From Acidimicrobiales bacterium (GTDB lineage Bacteria; Actinomycetota; Acidimicrobiia; Acidimicrobiales; SHLQ01): a stretch of DNA of 64,000 bases. Under the pieces are notes generated by a model, which was given only the letters and a program-made list of their open reading frames with translations, was not told the DNA's origin and made no database searches. This document shows, piece after piece, positions 40,765-49,748 of the stretch. Every line of letters begins with the position of its first letter. The stretch's first letter is position 1. Where the stretch lies: the NCBI GenBank assembly GCA_020629635.1, contig JAHDCX010000009.1, positions 124,001 through 188,000 on the forward strand, written 5' to 3'. Both the position numbers and the translations under genes were made by a program.

Positions 40765-41850
40765 ATGTCGGAGGCGCCGCTGATCGTTGGGTTGTTGCGG
40801 TCGGTGTCGGTTTTTCGGGCGGTGGCGTTGGTGGGGGCACTTGTGGGTGTGGCGTTGTCGACCGAACATCTCGACCATCCCGGCTGGGCCGGGGTGGCGA
40901 TCGCGTCGATGGTGGCGGTGACGTTGTCGGTGACGGTGTGGCCGGGACGAGCGGCGTTCGTTCGGGCGGGGTCGCCGGTGGCGCTCGGGCTGGAGCTCGT
41001 GGCCGGAATCGCCGTGCTGGTGGCTGACGGGCTCGTCTACAGCTCGGATCGGGCGCAGTCCTTGCCGTGGTCATGGCCAGCGGCGGCGATCATCGTGGCC
41101 GGGATCGTGTACGGCAAGTGGGCGGGCCTGGCCGCGGCGTTGCTGGTCGGTTCGGCGAGTTTGGTGAGCGAGTTCGCCCTGCTTGGTCGCGACACGGGCT
41201 TCGTTGGGTCGTTGTCGAAGCTCGGTCTCTGGGTGATGGCTGGCGTGATCGCGGGCTACGTCACCGAACGCCTCCGACGTGCCGAGGCGGAGATTGGTTC
41301 GGCGCGAGCTCGCGAGGAGGTGGCGCGGACCTTGCACGACGGCGTGTTACAGACGCTGGCGGTGATCCAGCGACGGTCCGATGATCCTGAGCTGTCGGCG
41401 TTGGCCCGCGAGCAGGAGCACGATCTTCGGGGGTATCTGGCGGGCACGGATCGCCAACAGGTGCGGTCGTTGGAGGTGGAGCTGCGGGCGCTGACGGCTC
41501 GTCACGCGGTCAACGAGGGCCACGACGTGCGGATCGCGGTGGCCCCGGATCTGCCAAAGGTGGGGCCGGACCAGGTCGAGGCGATCACGGGTGCGGTGGG
41601 CGAAGCGCTCACCAACGTGGTGAAACACGCCGATGCATCCAAGGTGACCATCTACGCCGAGCCCGATGACGACGCCGACGATCGCGTCGTCGTGTCGGTG
41701 AAGGACGACGGCGTCGGGTTCGATCCCGACGAGATGGTGGAGCGGATCGGGCTGAGTCGCTCGATCCGTGGTCGCATCGAAGAACACGATGGCCGGGTGG
41801 ATGTTCGGAGTCGTCCGGGGCGGGGCACGGAGGTGCGATTGTGGCTGTGA
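40765..41850 (+). CDS. NarL-type sensor histidine kinase
   Basis: 361 residues. The N-terminal ~165 residues form about five membrane helices with no large external domain, so the sensing is probably membrane-internal. The HisKA_3 dimerisation helix has VARTLHDGVLQTLAVIQRRS (phospho-acceptor His). The HATPase domain has EALTNVVKHADASKV (N box), DDGVGFDPDE (G1) and RPGRGTEV (G2). The cognate regulator overlaps its 3' end. The start sits directly after an R1 repeat copy; later starts (TTG codons around 40786) cannot be excluded. Confidence 0.9.
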   Translation: MSEAPLIVGLLRSVSVFRAVALVGALVGVALSTEHLDHPGWAGVAIASMVAVTLSVTVWPGRAAFVRAGSPVALGLELVAGIAVLVADGLVYSSDRAQSLPWSWPAAAIIVAGIVYGKWAGLAAALLVGSASLVSEFALLGRDTGFVGSLSKLGLWVMAGVIAGYVTERLRRAEAEIGSARAREEVARTLHDGVLQTLAVIQRRSDDPELSALAREQEHDLRGYLAGTDRQQVRSLEVELRALTARHAVNEGHDVRIAVAPDLPKVGPDQVEAITGAVGEALTNVVKHADASKVTIYAEPDDDADDRVVVSVKDDGVGFDPDEMVERIGLSRSIRGRIEEHDGRVDVRSRPGRGTEVRLWL

Positions 41851-42461
41851 AAGTGGTGATCGCTGATGACCATGCGATTTGGCGTTCGGGCCTGCGGGCC
41901 GATCTCGGGGACAACTTCACCGTCGTCGGCGAAGCGGGCGACGCTGCCGAAGCGATCGAGGTGATCCGTCAGACCGATCCCGATCTGGTGCTCTCGGACC
42001 TGCACATGCCCGAGGGCGGCGGGATCGCGTTGGTGAAGGCCGTGAGCGACACCGTTCCGGTGGTCATGCTCACCGTGTCGGAGGCCGAGTCGGATCTGCT
42101 CGACGCCGTTGCGGCCGGAGCGCTTGGCTATCTCACGAAGTCGACGAGCTCTGACGAACTGCGCGAGCAACTCTGGAAGGCCTCCAAGGGCGAACCGGTC
42201 TTCTCGGCGTCGCTCGCGGCGCTGGTGTTGACCGAGTTTCGGCGCCTCCGCAAGACCGACGCCCCGGGTGAGGCGCTGTCGGAGCGCGAGCGCGAGGTCC
42301 TCCAGTACGTGGCCCGCGGCCACACCTACAAGGAGATCGGCGAGGAGCTCTTCATCTCACCGAAGACGGTGGAGAATCACGTCCGCAACATCTTGAAGAA
42401 GCTCCAGCTCAACCGGAAGCAGGAGCTGATCCGCTACGCCCTCGACCACGGCATCGAGTAG
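41841..42461 (+). CDS. NarL/FixJ family response regulator
   Basis: 206 residues from a GTG at 41841 with GGAGGT six bases upstream, inside the end of the kinase gene. Receiver domain: acidic pair VVIADD, phospho-acceptor Asp53 in LVLSDLHMPEGGG, Thr in MLTVS and Lys in GYLTKS. C-terminal LuxR helix-turn-helix LSEREREVLQYVARGHTYKE followed by IGEELFISPKTVENHVRNIL. Pairs with the overlapping HisKA_3 kinase. Targets are not evident. Confidence 0.95.
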   Translation: MAVKVVIADDHAIWRSGLRADLGDNFTVVGEAGDAAEAIEVIRQTDPDLVLSDLHMPEGGGIALVKAVSDTVPVVMLTVSEAESDLLDAVAAGALGYLTKSTSSDELREQLWKASKGEPVFSASLAALVLTEFRRLRKTDAPGEALSEREREVLQYVARGHTYKEIGEELFISPKTVENHVRNILKKLQLNRKQELIRYALDHGIE

Positions 42462-42477
42462 ATCGCAACGGGCACCC

Positions 42478-43245
42478 TCAGTGTGTGGAGGCGGTCAGCC
42501 AGGTCGTCCAGGCGTCGTAGGCGTCCGAGGCGAGTCCGGTTCGGTCGTCTCCGTAGAGATACAGCCAGACCGACACCGATGTCGTGCCTTCGCCTTGACT
42601 CTCCGCCGTGATGAACCCGGTCCCGGCGGCCGGCTGGTCGAGGAGCAGGGTGATCCGACGGCCGACGACCTCCGTCACGGTTCCGGACAGGGCGGGCATG
42701 TCGCCGTCGAGCGAAATGGCGTCACCTGGCACGGGCACGTGGTCGAGTCCGAGTCGGCCCAGCAGCCGTGTCCACGCCTCGTCGGGATCGGTGGGCCACA
42801 TCGCCATGGCGAGTGACGGCGTGGCCTCTTGCCCAGCGAAGTGCTCGAGGTGCAACCGGAGGTTGGCGAAGAACGTGCGCCAACCGGTGTCCATGGCGTT
42901 GTAGAACTCCTCGTTCCAGTCGTCGCCACTGCCGAAACCTGAGTTGACGAGGCGCACGGTGCACGTGCTGCCAGACGCCGCTTCGACGGTCCATTCGAAG
43001 GCGAGTCCGGGCCCATCTTCGGTGCCTTCGAAGCGGACCTTTCGAGGCGGTTCCCACTCAGCGACCCGGCCGTCGACCTCCATTCCGGGTCCGAACGACG
43101 CGCTGGCCGCACCGCCGGCTGCCTCTTCGATCTGGTGGGGCACGTACCACGACGAGATGCCCGGACCGGTTGCGATGGCGGCCCACACCTCCTCCGGTGT
43201 GCCGGGCACTTCGATCTCGATCACGAGTTCGTCACGGTCGGTCAT
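42478..43245 (-). CDS. Two-domain SRPBCC (AHSA1-like) protein
   Basis: 255 residues. Two SRPBCC lipid-binding-type folds. The first (~1-135) opens with VIEIEVPGTPEEVWAAIATG and ISSWYVPHQIE, as in AHSA1/START proteins; the second (~140-255) is weaker. The start overlaps the 3' end of the ArsR gene, and ArsR-SRPBCC pairs are a common actinobacterial arrangement in which the regulator controls the pair. Ligand unknown. Confidence 0.85.
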   Translation of the reverse strand: MTDRDELVIEIEVPGTPEEVWAAIATGPGISSWYVPHQIEEAAGGAASASFGPGMEVDGRVAEWEPPRKVRFEGTEDGPGLAFEWTVEAASGSTCTVRLVNSGFGSGDDWNEEFYNAMDTGWRTFFANLRLHLEHFAGQEATPSLAMAMWPTDPDEAWTRLLGRLGLDHVPVPGDAISLDGDMPALSGTVTEVVGRRITLLLDQPAAGTGFITAESQGEGTTSVSVWLYLYGDDRTGLASDAYDAWTTWLTASTH

Positions 43246-43846
43246 GGTTGGGCTCCTCGGGTTGATCGGGTGGGTTGGGGTGTGCGGCGACGATCAGTCG
43301 ATGGCGGCGACCATCCGCCGACCGGTCGTCGTGGTGGCGGGCGACGACCTCGGCGACGGCGGCCGAGAGGTCGGCGGCAAACGCGCTGCGCTGGGCGGGC
43401 GATGCGAACGTGATCTCGGTGTCGATCGCGAAGGTTGCGATCGTCTGGTCGGCGGCCTCGGCGAGGCGACACATGCGGCCGACTTCGCGAATCAGGCGGC
43501 CGCCGAGGGCAATCAGAAACTGCGCGGAGAGGTGGTCGACCCGGTCGGGTGATGCGGCACTCGGACCAAGCACCGACGGCGAGACCACGTAGGAGCGTGC
43601 GCTCGCCCGGACGACACGTTCGGTCAGACCGCGGCGGGGACGTTCTTCGACGAGCGTGACGAGACCCAGCTCCTCGAGGGCCCGGAGGTGGTAGTTGGCC
43701 TTCTGGCGCGCAATCCCGAGCTCGTTGGCCACCGTCGTCGCCGACCCCGGCTCGGCGAGTGCCGCGAGGACCTGCCCGCGGATCGGATCGAGGGCCGCGG
43801 CGGCGGACTTGGGTTCGTCGAGCACGGCAACATCGAGCACAGGCAC
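43232..43846 (-). CDS. ArsR-family winged-helix regulator
   Basis: 204 residues from a GTG at 43846. The helix-turn-helix is in DPIRGQVLAALAEPGSATTV and ANELGIARQKANYHLRALEE, the ArsR/DUF5937 type. It lacks the metal-binding CxC motif, so it is not a metal sensor. The C-terminal ~110 residues are an additional helical domain. It probably represses itself, the coupled SRPBCC gene and perhaps the divergent P450 through the palindrome at 43855-43876. Confidence 0.85.
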   Translation of the reverse strand: MPVLDVAVLDEPKSAAAALDPIRGQVLAALAEPGSATTVANELGIARQKANYHLRALEELGLVTLVEERPRRGLTERVVRASARSYVVSPSVLGPSAASPDRVDHLSAQFLIALGGRLIREVGRMCRLAEAADQTIATFAIDTEITFASPAQRSAFAADLSAAVAEVVARHHDDRSADGRRHRLIVAAHPNPPDQPEEPNHDRP

Positions 43847-43854
43847 AGTCTGTT

Positions 43855-43876
43855 ATTGACAACCGATCTTGTCAAT
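43855..43876. promoter_or_regulatory. Palindromic operator between arsR and the P450 gene
   Basis: ATTGACAA (43855-43862) and TTGTCAAT (43869-43876), perfect 8-bp arms with a 6-base spacer. It lies 9 bases upstream of the arsR GTG and 34 bases upstream of the P450 ATG. The TTGACA form and location fit an ArsR-family operator controlling both directions. Confidence 0.65.
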
Positions 43877-43909
43877 TATCGAAGGAAGGTGATCGACTAC
43901 GCTCGACCC

Positions 43910-45190
43910 ATGCCACAGCCGACGCCACCGGCCACCGACGACGACTGGATCGACAACCCGATCCTTCCCAAGTTCTGGACCCAGGAACGTGACGTGATCG
44001 ACACGAAGCTGGCCGGCTTTCGCTCCGCCCCGCCGACCTTCATGCGGGAAGATCGCGTCGAGAGCATCGGGCTCGATCCCGGCCCCGGCGCCTGGGTGAT
44101 CACCCAGTACGACCACATCCTCGAGATGTCGAAGACGCCCGACGTCTTCAGCTCGGCGCGGGGCATCACCGTGCTCGACACACCCCAGGAAGTCCTCGAG
44201 TTCTTCAGCTCGATGATCGCCATGGACGACCCCCGCCACGCCCGACTCCGCAAACTCGTGTCGAAGGGATTCACCCCTCGCATGCTCGCTCGGCTCGAAG
44301 CATCGATCACCGACGTCACCCGGGAGATCATCGCCGATGTCGCCGAACGCGGGTCGTGCGACTTCGTGGTCGACATCGCCGCCAAGCTGCCGCTGATCAT
44401 CGTCTGCGACCTGATGGGCGTTCCGCGCTCCCAGGTCGATTTCGTGTTCGAGCAGACCAACATCATCCTCGGGTCGAGCGACCCCGAATACGCACCGCCC
44501 GGCGGCGACCTGATCACGGCGCTCCTCACGGCAGGGGGATCGCTCGCCGAGCTGATGACCTCGGTCGCCGAGTCCAAGGTCGGCTCCGACTCCCAGGACG
44601 ACCTGACCTCGATCCTGGTCAACGCCCAAGTCGACGGCGAGAAGCTCGAGTTCTCCGAGATCGCAAGCTTCTTCATCCTTCTTGTGGTCGCCGGCAATGA
44701 GACGACCCGCAACTCGATCGCCTGGGGCCTGCAGTACCTGACCGAGAACCCCGACCAGCGGGCGATCTGGCAGAGCGACGTCGAGGGCGTCACCGCAACC
44801 GCGGTCGAAGAGATCGTCCGGCTCGCCAGCCCCGTCACCTACATGCGCCGCACGGCGACGCAGGACACACGGTTGGGCGACGTCGACATCGCCGAAGGCG
44901 ACAAGCTCGCGATGTTCTATCTGGCCGCCAACCGCGACCCCGACCTCTTCGCCGACCCTCTCGCCTTCAACGTGCGCCGAGACCCCAACCGCCACATCGG
45001 CTTCGGTGGTCCTGGCCCCCACTTCTGTCTGGGCGCGCACCTGGCACGCCTCGAGATCGGGGTCATGTTCCGCGAGCTCTTCGCCGCCCTGCCTGACATC
45101 GAAGCCACCAGCGACCCCGACATCCTGCAAGCGAGCTTCATCCACGGCATCAAACACCTCGATGCCAGCTGGACCCCGACCGCGCCATGA
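43910..45190 (+). CDS. Cytochrome P450
   Basis: 426 residues, complete bacterial soluble P450. The I-helix oxygen-binding motif is VVAGNETTRNS, the ExxR pair is EEIVRLASPVTYMRRTA, and the heme Cys is in GFGGPGPHFCLGAHLARLE. MIAMDDPRHARLRKLVSKGF is the C-helix heme-contact region. The overall style resembles mycobacterial steroid or fatty-acid hydroxylases (CYP124/125/142 relatives), but substrate is not readable. The ATG at 43910 follows GAAGGAAGG. The downstream methyltransferase overlaps its stop (ATGA). Confidence 0.93.
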   Translation: MPQPTPPATDDDWIDNPILPKFWTQERDVIDTKLAGFRSAPPTFMREDRVESIGLDPGPGAWVITQYDHILEMSKTPDVFSSARGITVLDTPQEVLEFFSSMIAMDDPRHARLRKLVSKGFTPRMLARLEASITDVTREIIADVAERGSCDFVVDIAAKLPLIIVCDLMGVPRSQVDFVFEQTNIILGSSDPEYAPPGGDLITALLTAGGSLAELMTSVAESKVGSDSQDDLTSILVNAQVDGEKLEFSEIASFFILLVVAGNETTRNSIAWGLQYLTENPDQRAIWQSDVEGVTATAVEEIVRLASPVTYMRRTATQDTRLGDVDIAEGDKLAMFYLAANRDPDLFADPLAFNVRRDPNRHIGFGGPGPHFCLGAHLARLEIGVMFRELFAALPDIEATSDPDILQASFIHGIKHLDASWTPTAP

Positions 45191-45876
45191 CCGCTCCCGA
45201 TGCCCTCGTCCTGGCCGAGCACGTCGAGCTCGCCGGCGCTGACGTTCTCGACATCGGCTGCGGTGCCGGTGCGCTCGTCCGGTGGATCCGCGAACGCGGC
45301 GGCAATCCGACCGGCGTCGAGTGCGGCGAGATCATGCGCCAGCGTGCCCTCGACGCCGATCCCGAACACCACGACGCCTATGTCGACGCAGTCGGCGAGG
45401 ACCTGCCGTTCGACGACGACACGTTCGACCTCGTCGTGTTCAAGTACTCGCTGCACCACGTGCCCGGCCCGCACATGGTCGACGCGTTGCGAGAAGCCCA
45501 ACGAGTCGTCCGAACCGGCGGCACGATCTGGATCGCCGAACCGATCGCCGCGGGTCCCGGCCACGATGTCGACCGACTGGTCGACGACGAAACCGCAGTC
45601 CGAGCCGAGGCGCAGGCCGCAATCCAGACCTGGCTTGCCGCCACCACTGGTGCGGTCAGCGTCGCTGCCGAGTTCGATCACCCACGCCGCGACACCTACG
45701 CCGACTTCGGCGAATACGAACAGATGATGGTCGGGATCGACCCCACCCGCCGAGCCGAAATGGATCGCCGACGCCCCGAAGTCGAGGCCAGATTCGAACA
45801 GAACGCCGAGCGCACCGACTCCGGCGCCTACGCCTTCGACGGAAGCGTGCACGTCATTCAGGCACACGTCGCCTGA
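45187..45876 (+). CDS. SAM-dependent methyltransferase (Methyltransf_11 type)
   Basis: 229 residues. Motif I ADVLDIGCGAGALVRWI, motif II GVECGE, and post-motif VGEDLPFDDDTFDLVVFKYS then LHHVPGP are classic. The start overlaps the P450 stop, so it is co-translated, and the ABC exporter follows 18 bases on. The arrangement P450, methyltransferase, exporter suggests tailoring and export of a small molecule, but no scaffold biosynthesis gene is present in the window. Confidence 0.85.
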   Translation: MTAPDALVLAEHVELAGADVLDIGCGAGALVRWIRERGGNPTGVECGEIMRQRALDADPEHHDAYVDAVGEDLPFDDDTFDLVVFKYSLHHVPGPHMVDALREAQRVVRTGGTIWIAEPIAAGPGHDVDRLVDDETAVRAEAQAAIQTWLAATTGAVSVAAEFDHPRRDTYADFGEYEQMMVGIDPTRRAEMDRRRPEVEARFEQNAERTDSGAYAFDGSVHVIQAHVA

Positions 45877-45894
45877 GTCAGCCAGAATCACCAC

Positions 45895-46806
45895 ATGCCA
45901 GCTGCGATCGACGTTCACGGCCTCACGAAGTCCTACGGCGACCACCACGCGGTCCGCGGGGTCGACCTCACCGTCGAGGAAGGCGAGATCCTGGCCTTTC
46001 TCGGCCCCAACGGGGCCGGCAAGACGACCACCATCGAGATCCTCGAAGGCTTTCGGGATCGCACATCGGGAGAGGTGCGGGTGCTGGGAGAGGACCCCGA
46101 GACAGCGCCCCTGTCGTGGCGAGAGCGGATCGGCATCGTCCTCCAAGAGTCGGAGCCGGTCCCCGAGCTGACCGCCGCCGAAGCGGTCCACATGCAGGCG
46201 GGCTACTACACCTCGCCACGCGACCCGGCCGCAACGCTCGAACTCGTCGGTCTCGCCCACTCGGCCGACCAACGCACTCGCAAGCTCTCCGGCGGGCAGA
46301 AGCGGCGTCTCGATCTCGCCCTCGCCCTCGTGGGCAACCCGTCGTTGATCTTCCTCGACGAACCGACCACGGGCTTTGATCCGTCGGCGCGCCGCGAGAG
46401 CTGGGGGATGATCGACGCCCTGCGAGAACTCGGCAGCACCGTGCTGTTGACCACCCACTACATGGACGAAGCTGAGCATCTCGCCGATCGGATCGTGGTC
46501 ATCGCCGACGGGCTCATCGTCGCCGAAGGCACCGCCGACGAGCTCGCCGCCTCCGTCGACGCCGCCACGCGCATCACGTGGGCACCCAGACCCGACGACC
46601 CGCGTCCCCCCGAACGGCTCGGGTGGACGTCCGACGGGTCCGGCGGAGCGCTCATCGAAACCAACGACGTGCTGCTGACCCTGCACAGCCTGACCAGTTG
46701 GGCCACGCAGATGTCGATCGACCTCCCGAAGCTCAACGTCGCCCGTCCGAGCCTCGAGGACGTGTACCTCAAACTCACCGGTGCCCCCGAAGGAGGTGAC
46801 GCATGA
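45895..46806 (+). CDS. ABC transporter ATP-binding protein (drug/ABC-2 type)
   Basis: 303 residues. Walker A GPNGAGKTTT, Q-loop VLQESEPVPE, signature LSGGQKRRLDLALAL, Walker B LIFLDEPTTGFDP, and H-loop TTHYMDEA. C-terminal ~70 residues are the regulatory tail typical of DrrA/CcmA-like exporters. Overlaps the permease gene (ATGA), so they form one exporter. The substrate is unknown. Confidence 0.93.
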   Translation: MPAAIDVHGLTKSYGDHHAVRGVDLTVEEGEILAFLGPNGAGKTTTIEILEGFRDRTSGEVRVLGEDPETAPLSWRERIGIVLQESEPVPELTAAEAVHMQAGYYTSPRDPAATLELVGLAHSADQRTRKLSGGQKRRLDLALALVGNPSLIFLDEPTTGFDPSARRESWGMIDALRELGSTVLLTTHYMDEAEHLADRIVVIADGLIVAEGTADELAASVDAATRITWAPRPDDPRPPERLGWTSDGSGGALIETNDVLLTLHSLTSWATQMSIDLPKLNVARPSLEDVYLKLTGAPEGGDA

Positions 46807-47567
46807 GCGCGCTCACCGGACTCATCCGTCAGGCCCGATTCGATCTCCTGATCTTCCGGCGCAACCCGGCGGCGACCTTCTTCACGGTCGTGTTGCCGCT
46901 GATCTTCCTCTTCATCTTCACGTCGATTTTCGGCAACGAAGAGATCCGCCCAGGCGTCCGGGCCGCGACGTTCTACGTGCCCGGCATCCTCGCGCTCTCC
47001 ATCATCTCGGCGACCGCCACCAACCTGGCGATCACGATGACGACTCGGCGCGAGCGTGGGGTCCTGAAACGCGTTCGGGGCACGCCGATCCCGGCGTGGA
47101 CGTTCGTGTTGTCCCAAGCGCTCGCGGGCCTCGTGCTGTGCCTGATCATGACGGCACTGATCGTGCTCATCGGGTGGATCGTCTTCGATGTCTCGCTGAA
47201 CGCGAGCGGCATTCCGAGCCTGCTCATCTCGGTCGTGCTCGGCGCACTCTCGTTCGCGGCGATCGGGCTCGCGTTGACCTCGATCATCCCCTCCGAAGAC
47301 GCTGCTCCCGCGGTTACCAACGCCGTGTTCTTGCCGCTCTACTTCGTCAGCGACGTCTTCATCGTAAGCGAGGACACGCCGGGGTTCATCCGCCTGATCG
47401 GCGACATCTTCCCGGTGAAGCATCTCTCCAATGCGCTCCAGGAGAGCTTTGATCCCTTCGCCGACGGCGCGCCCTGGCCCTGGCAGCACTGGCTCGTCAT
47501 CGCCGCATGGGGAATCGTCTGCGCCGCGATCACGATGCGCACCTTCCGCTGGACACCCAACCGCTGA
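46803..47567 (+). CDS. ABC-2 type transporter permease
   Basis: 254 residues with six membrane helices (first FFTVVLPLIFLFIFTSIFG; last WLVIAAWGIVCAAITMRTF). The ABC-2 signature region is ERGVLKRVRGTPIPAWTFVL, and ISLFPVKHLSNALQESFDPF-type C-terminal segment is present as DIFPVKHLSNALQESFDPF. It pairs with the overlapping ATPase. Confidence 0.9.
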   Translation: MSALTGLIRQARFDLLIFRRNPAATFFTVVLPLIFLFIFTSIFGNEEIRPGVRAATFYVPGILALSIISATATNLAITMTTRRERGVLKRVRGTPIPAWTFVLSQALAGLVLCLIMTALIVLIGWIVFDVSLNASGIPSLLISVVLGALSFAAIGLALTSIIPSEDAAPAVTNAVFLPLYFVSDVFIVSEDTPGFIRLIGDIFPVKHLSNALQESFDPFADGAPWPWQHWLVIAAWGIVCAAITMRTFRWTPNR

Positions 47568-47662
47568 GGGCGCAGCAGCCGCGCCTACCCATCATCGTCG
47601 TGCGCCTATCGTGATTGGCACGAACAATTGGCACTCGACACGCTCTGGCGAAAGGCGGACCT

Positions 47663-48166
47663 ATGCGGCGGATCAAGGTTCGACGTGTGCTTGTCCTTCT
47701 CGTGTTCGTGACTCTCGCCGGCTGCACGTCATCGGAGAGCCTGCCGGTCACGGAGGGCCCGTCCTGGCGTCTCGTTGGCTATGGCAACAACCTTCCGCGC
47801 AACGACCGGATGGACCCCGTTGCACAGATCCTCACCGAGCCAGCAAGCCGACCGACGCTGAGGAGTGGACGAACGGTCGAGTCAGAACTCTTCAGCGATG
47901 TCGAGCTCGGCAGCGAAGTACTTCTTGTCGTTGAAGACCACCACTTTCAGGACCATTGCGTCTACTACAGCGCAGTCGATGTCCGGCCCCCAGCCATAAC
48001 ACTGGAATCGTCACCGCTCGTCGAAGGCGCCAGCTGCAACGACATCCCAGGGGCCGACTTCACGGTGTTCGCGCTGACCAGCGCAGATCTTGCATGGACT
48101 GACGGCTTGGCGTCCGTCCCGGTGGTCCTGATTCAGGGCGAAACGGTCGACGCAGCGGTCAGGTGA
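47663..48166 (+). CDS. Small secreted lipoprotein of unknown function
   Basis: 167 residues from the ATG at 47663 (GGCGGACC upstream). The signal peptide has a lipobox (VFVTLAGCTSS, Cys ~20). The mature part is beta-rich with two Cys (DHCVYY; GASCND) that may pair. It has no recognisable family. Weaker codon bias than its neighbours (for example several CAT/AAC mixes) leaves some doubt about age, not about coding. 95 bases after the exporter, same strand. Confidence 0.7.
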   Translation: MRRIKVRRVLVLLVFVTLAGCTSSESLPVTEGPSWRLVGYGNNLPRNDRMDPVAQILTEPASRPTLRSGRTVESELFSDVELGSEVLLVVEDHHFQDHCVYYSAVDVRPPAITLESSPLVEGASCNDIPGADFTVFALTSADLAWTDGLASVPVVLIQGETVDAAVR

Positions 48167-48217
48167 GCATCGAGTCGGCGACGATGGCGCGTCCGCCGAT
48201 TTCCGCGGTGAAAACCG

Positions 48218-48895
48218 TCAGGCGGCGACGGCGCCGATCATGAAGAGGACCAGGAACAGTCCGAGGATCACGCACCCGAGAATGCCGATGACCATCGCAG
48301 CGACGGCCTGACCCCGGTTCTTCGGGTCTCGTCGGCCAGCATCGATCGCGTTCTTCTCGGCCCACCCGAGGTAGAGCCCGATCGGTGCGGTCAAACAACA
48401 GATCAGACCCACGATCGACAGGACGAGTCCGGTCGTGGCCTGGCTGTTCTCGGCATAACCGTACCCGGGTGCCGCTCCGGGCATCGCGCCCGCCGGTGCA
48501 CCCGGGAAGGACGGAGGACCGCCTGCCGGGCTCGCTCCCGTCGACCCAAACACCGGCATCGACGTTGGCGGCGGCGTCGCCTCGCCGGGCATCGTGGGCA
48601 GATCTGATGACGACCCTGGAGTCGATGGCACGTCGGGGGTTGCGCCGGGCAGCGTTGGCGTCGACGCGTCCGTGCCGCCCAGGATCGGCATGTCGGTCGG
48701 CGAGCCCGAACCCGGGCTCTCCGCCGACGGGGCCTCGCCGGACAGCGGCTCTATGGGCGGGATCGACGAGGCGGGCGGAGTCTGCTGCACGGGACGAGGA
48801 CCCTCGGTCCACTCGGTCCCATTCCAGTAGCGCTCGGTGCCGGGAGGATCGCCCTCTGCGTGGTACCAGCCTGGAGGCGCTCCGCCCGTTGACAT
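48218..48895 (-). CDS. DUF2510/DUF4190 membrane protein
   Basis: 225 residues from the ATG at 48895, with GGGAG nine bases upstream. Starts with a DUF2510 motif (PPGWYHAEGDPPGTERYWNG and TEWTEGP), then a long Pro/Gly/Ser linker (~40-150), then a DUF4190-type pair of membrane helices (TTGLVLSIVGLICCLTAPIG; GQAVAAMVIGILGCVILGLF) joined by a loop with WAEKNAIDAGRRDPKNRG. Common in actinobacterial membranes; function unknown. Confidence 0.8.
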   Translation of the reverse strand: MSTGGAPPGWYHAEGDPPGTERYWNGTEWTEGPRPVQQTPPASSIPPIEPLSGEAPSAESPGSGSPTDMPILGGTDASTPTLPGATPDVPSTPGSSSDLPTMPGEATPPPTSMPVFGSTGASPAGGPPSFPGAPAGAMPGAAPGYGYAENSQATTGLVLSIVGLICCLTAPIGLYLGWAEKNAIDAGRRDPKNRGQAVAAMVIGILGCVILGLFLVLFMIGAVAA

Positions 48896-48925
48896 GTCGC
48901 TCAACTCCCCGTGCTCGGGTGGCGC

Positions 48926-49711
48926 TCAGGCGTCGTTGCGACGGATGAACACCGGCCGGTCGGCGGTCGACCGATCTGGATCGAAACGGTAGCCCATGCC
49001 GTCGAACTCGGTGAGTGACCGTTTGGCGGTGACCCGGTTCTTGATGATCCAACCGCTCATCGCCCCCCGGGCACGCTTGGCGAAGAAGCTCACGATCTTG
49101 TAGTCGCCGTCGCCCTTTGCGTCGAGGAAGTTCGGCGTGATCACGGGCGCGGTGAGTGTGTCGGTGCGGACCGAACCGAAGTATTCGTTCGAGGCCAGGT
49201 TGACGAGCACGTTGGCTCCCGGGCTCGCCTCGACCGCGTCGTTGAGGTTCTGCGTGATCGTGTCGCCCCAGAACGAATACAGGTCGGAGCCGGCGTCGGT
49301 CTCGAGCTTGGAGCCCATCTCGAGCCGGTACGGCTGCATCAGATCGAGAGGCCGCAGCACCCCGTACAACCCGGACAGGATGCGAAGGGTCTTCTGCGCA
49401 TGAGTGAAGTCGCGTTCGCCAAAGGTGTTGGGCGCATCCATCCCGGAATAGACGTCGCCGTCGAACGCCAGCAGCGCCGGGCGAGCGTTGTCGGGGGTGA
49501 ACGGTCGCTGCCAATCCTGGAATCGGGTGAAGTTGAGCTCGGCCAACGACGGCGAGATGTGCATCATCGACGCGAGCTCGTCGGGCGACTTGCCGGACAT
49601 GACGTCAACGAGCTCCGCCGCGTGGTCGAGCATGTCGGGTTCGGAGAACTTCTTGGTGGCGAGCGGCGTCTCGTAGTCGAGCGACTTCGCCGGGGAGATC
49701 ACGATCAGCAC
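48926..49711 (-). CDS. yaaA: Peroxide stress protein YaaA (DUF328)
   Basis: 261 residues. YaaA family hallmarks: MLIVISPAKSLDYETPLATK at the start, ALLAFDGDVYSGMDA, LRILSGLYGVLRPLDLMQPY, and VNLASNEYFGSV. In E. coli YaaA lowers free iron under peroxide stress and binds DNA. Cytoplasmic. It follows the small membrane protein and ABC1 kinase on the same strand. Confidence 0.94.
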   Translation of the reverse strand: MLIVISPAKSLDYETPLATKKFSEPDMLDHAAELVDVMSGKSPDELASMMHISPSLAELNFTRFQDWQRPFTPDNARPALLAFDGDVYSGMDAPNTFGERDFTHAQKTLRILSGLYGVLRPLDLMQPYRLEMGSKLETDAGSDLYSFWGDTITQNLNDAVEASPGANVLVNLASNEYFGSVRTDTLTAPVITPNFLDAKGDGDYKIVSFFAKRARGAMSGWIIKNRVTAKRSLTEFDGMGYRFDPDRSTADRPVFIRRNDA

Positions 49712-49748
49712 AAAACAGTTCTACCGCGCGTCGGGCCGCTTGCCGGAG

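Noticed and set aside
43856-43884. TTGACA in the arsR/P450 palindrome as a sigma-70 -35 box
   Set aside because: No acceptable -10 at 16-18 bases on either strand; better explained as operator arm.
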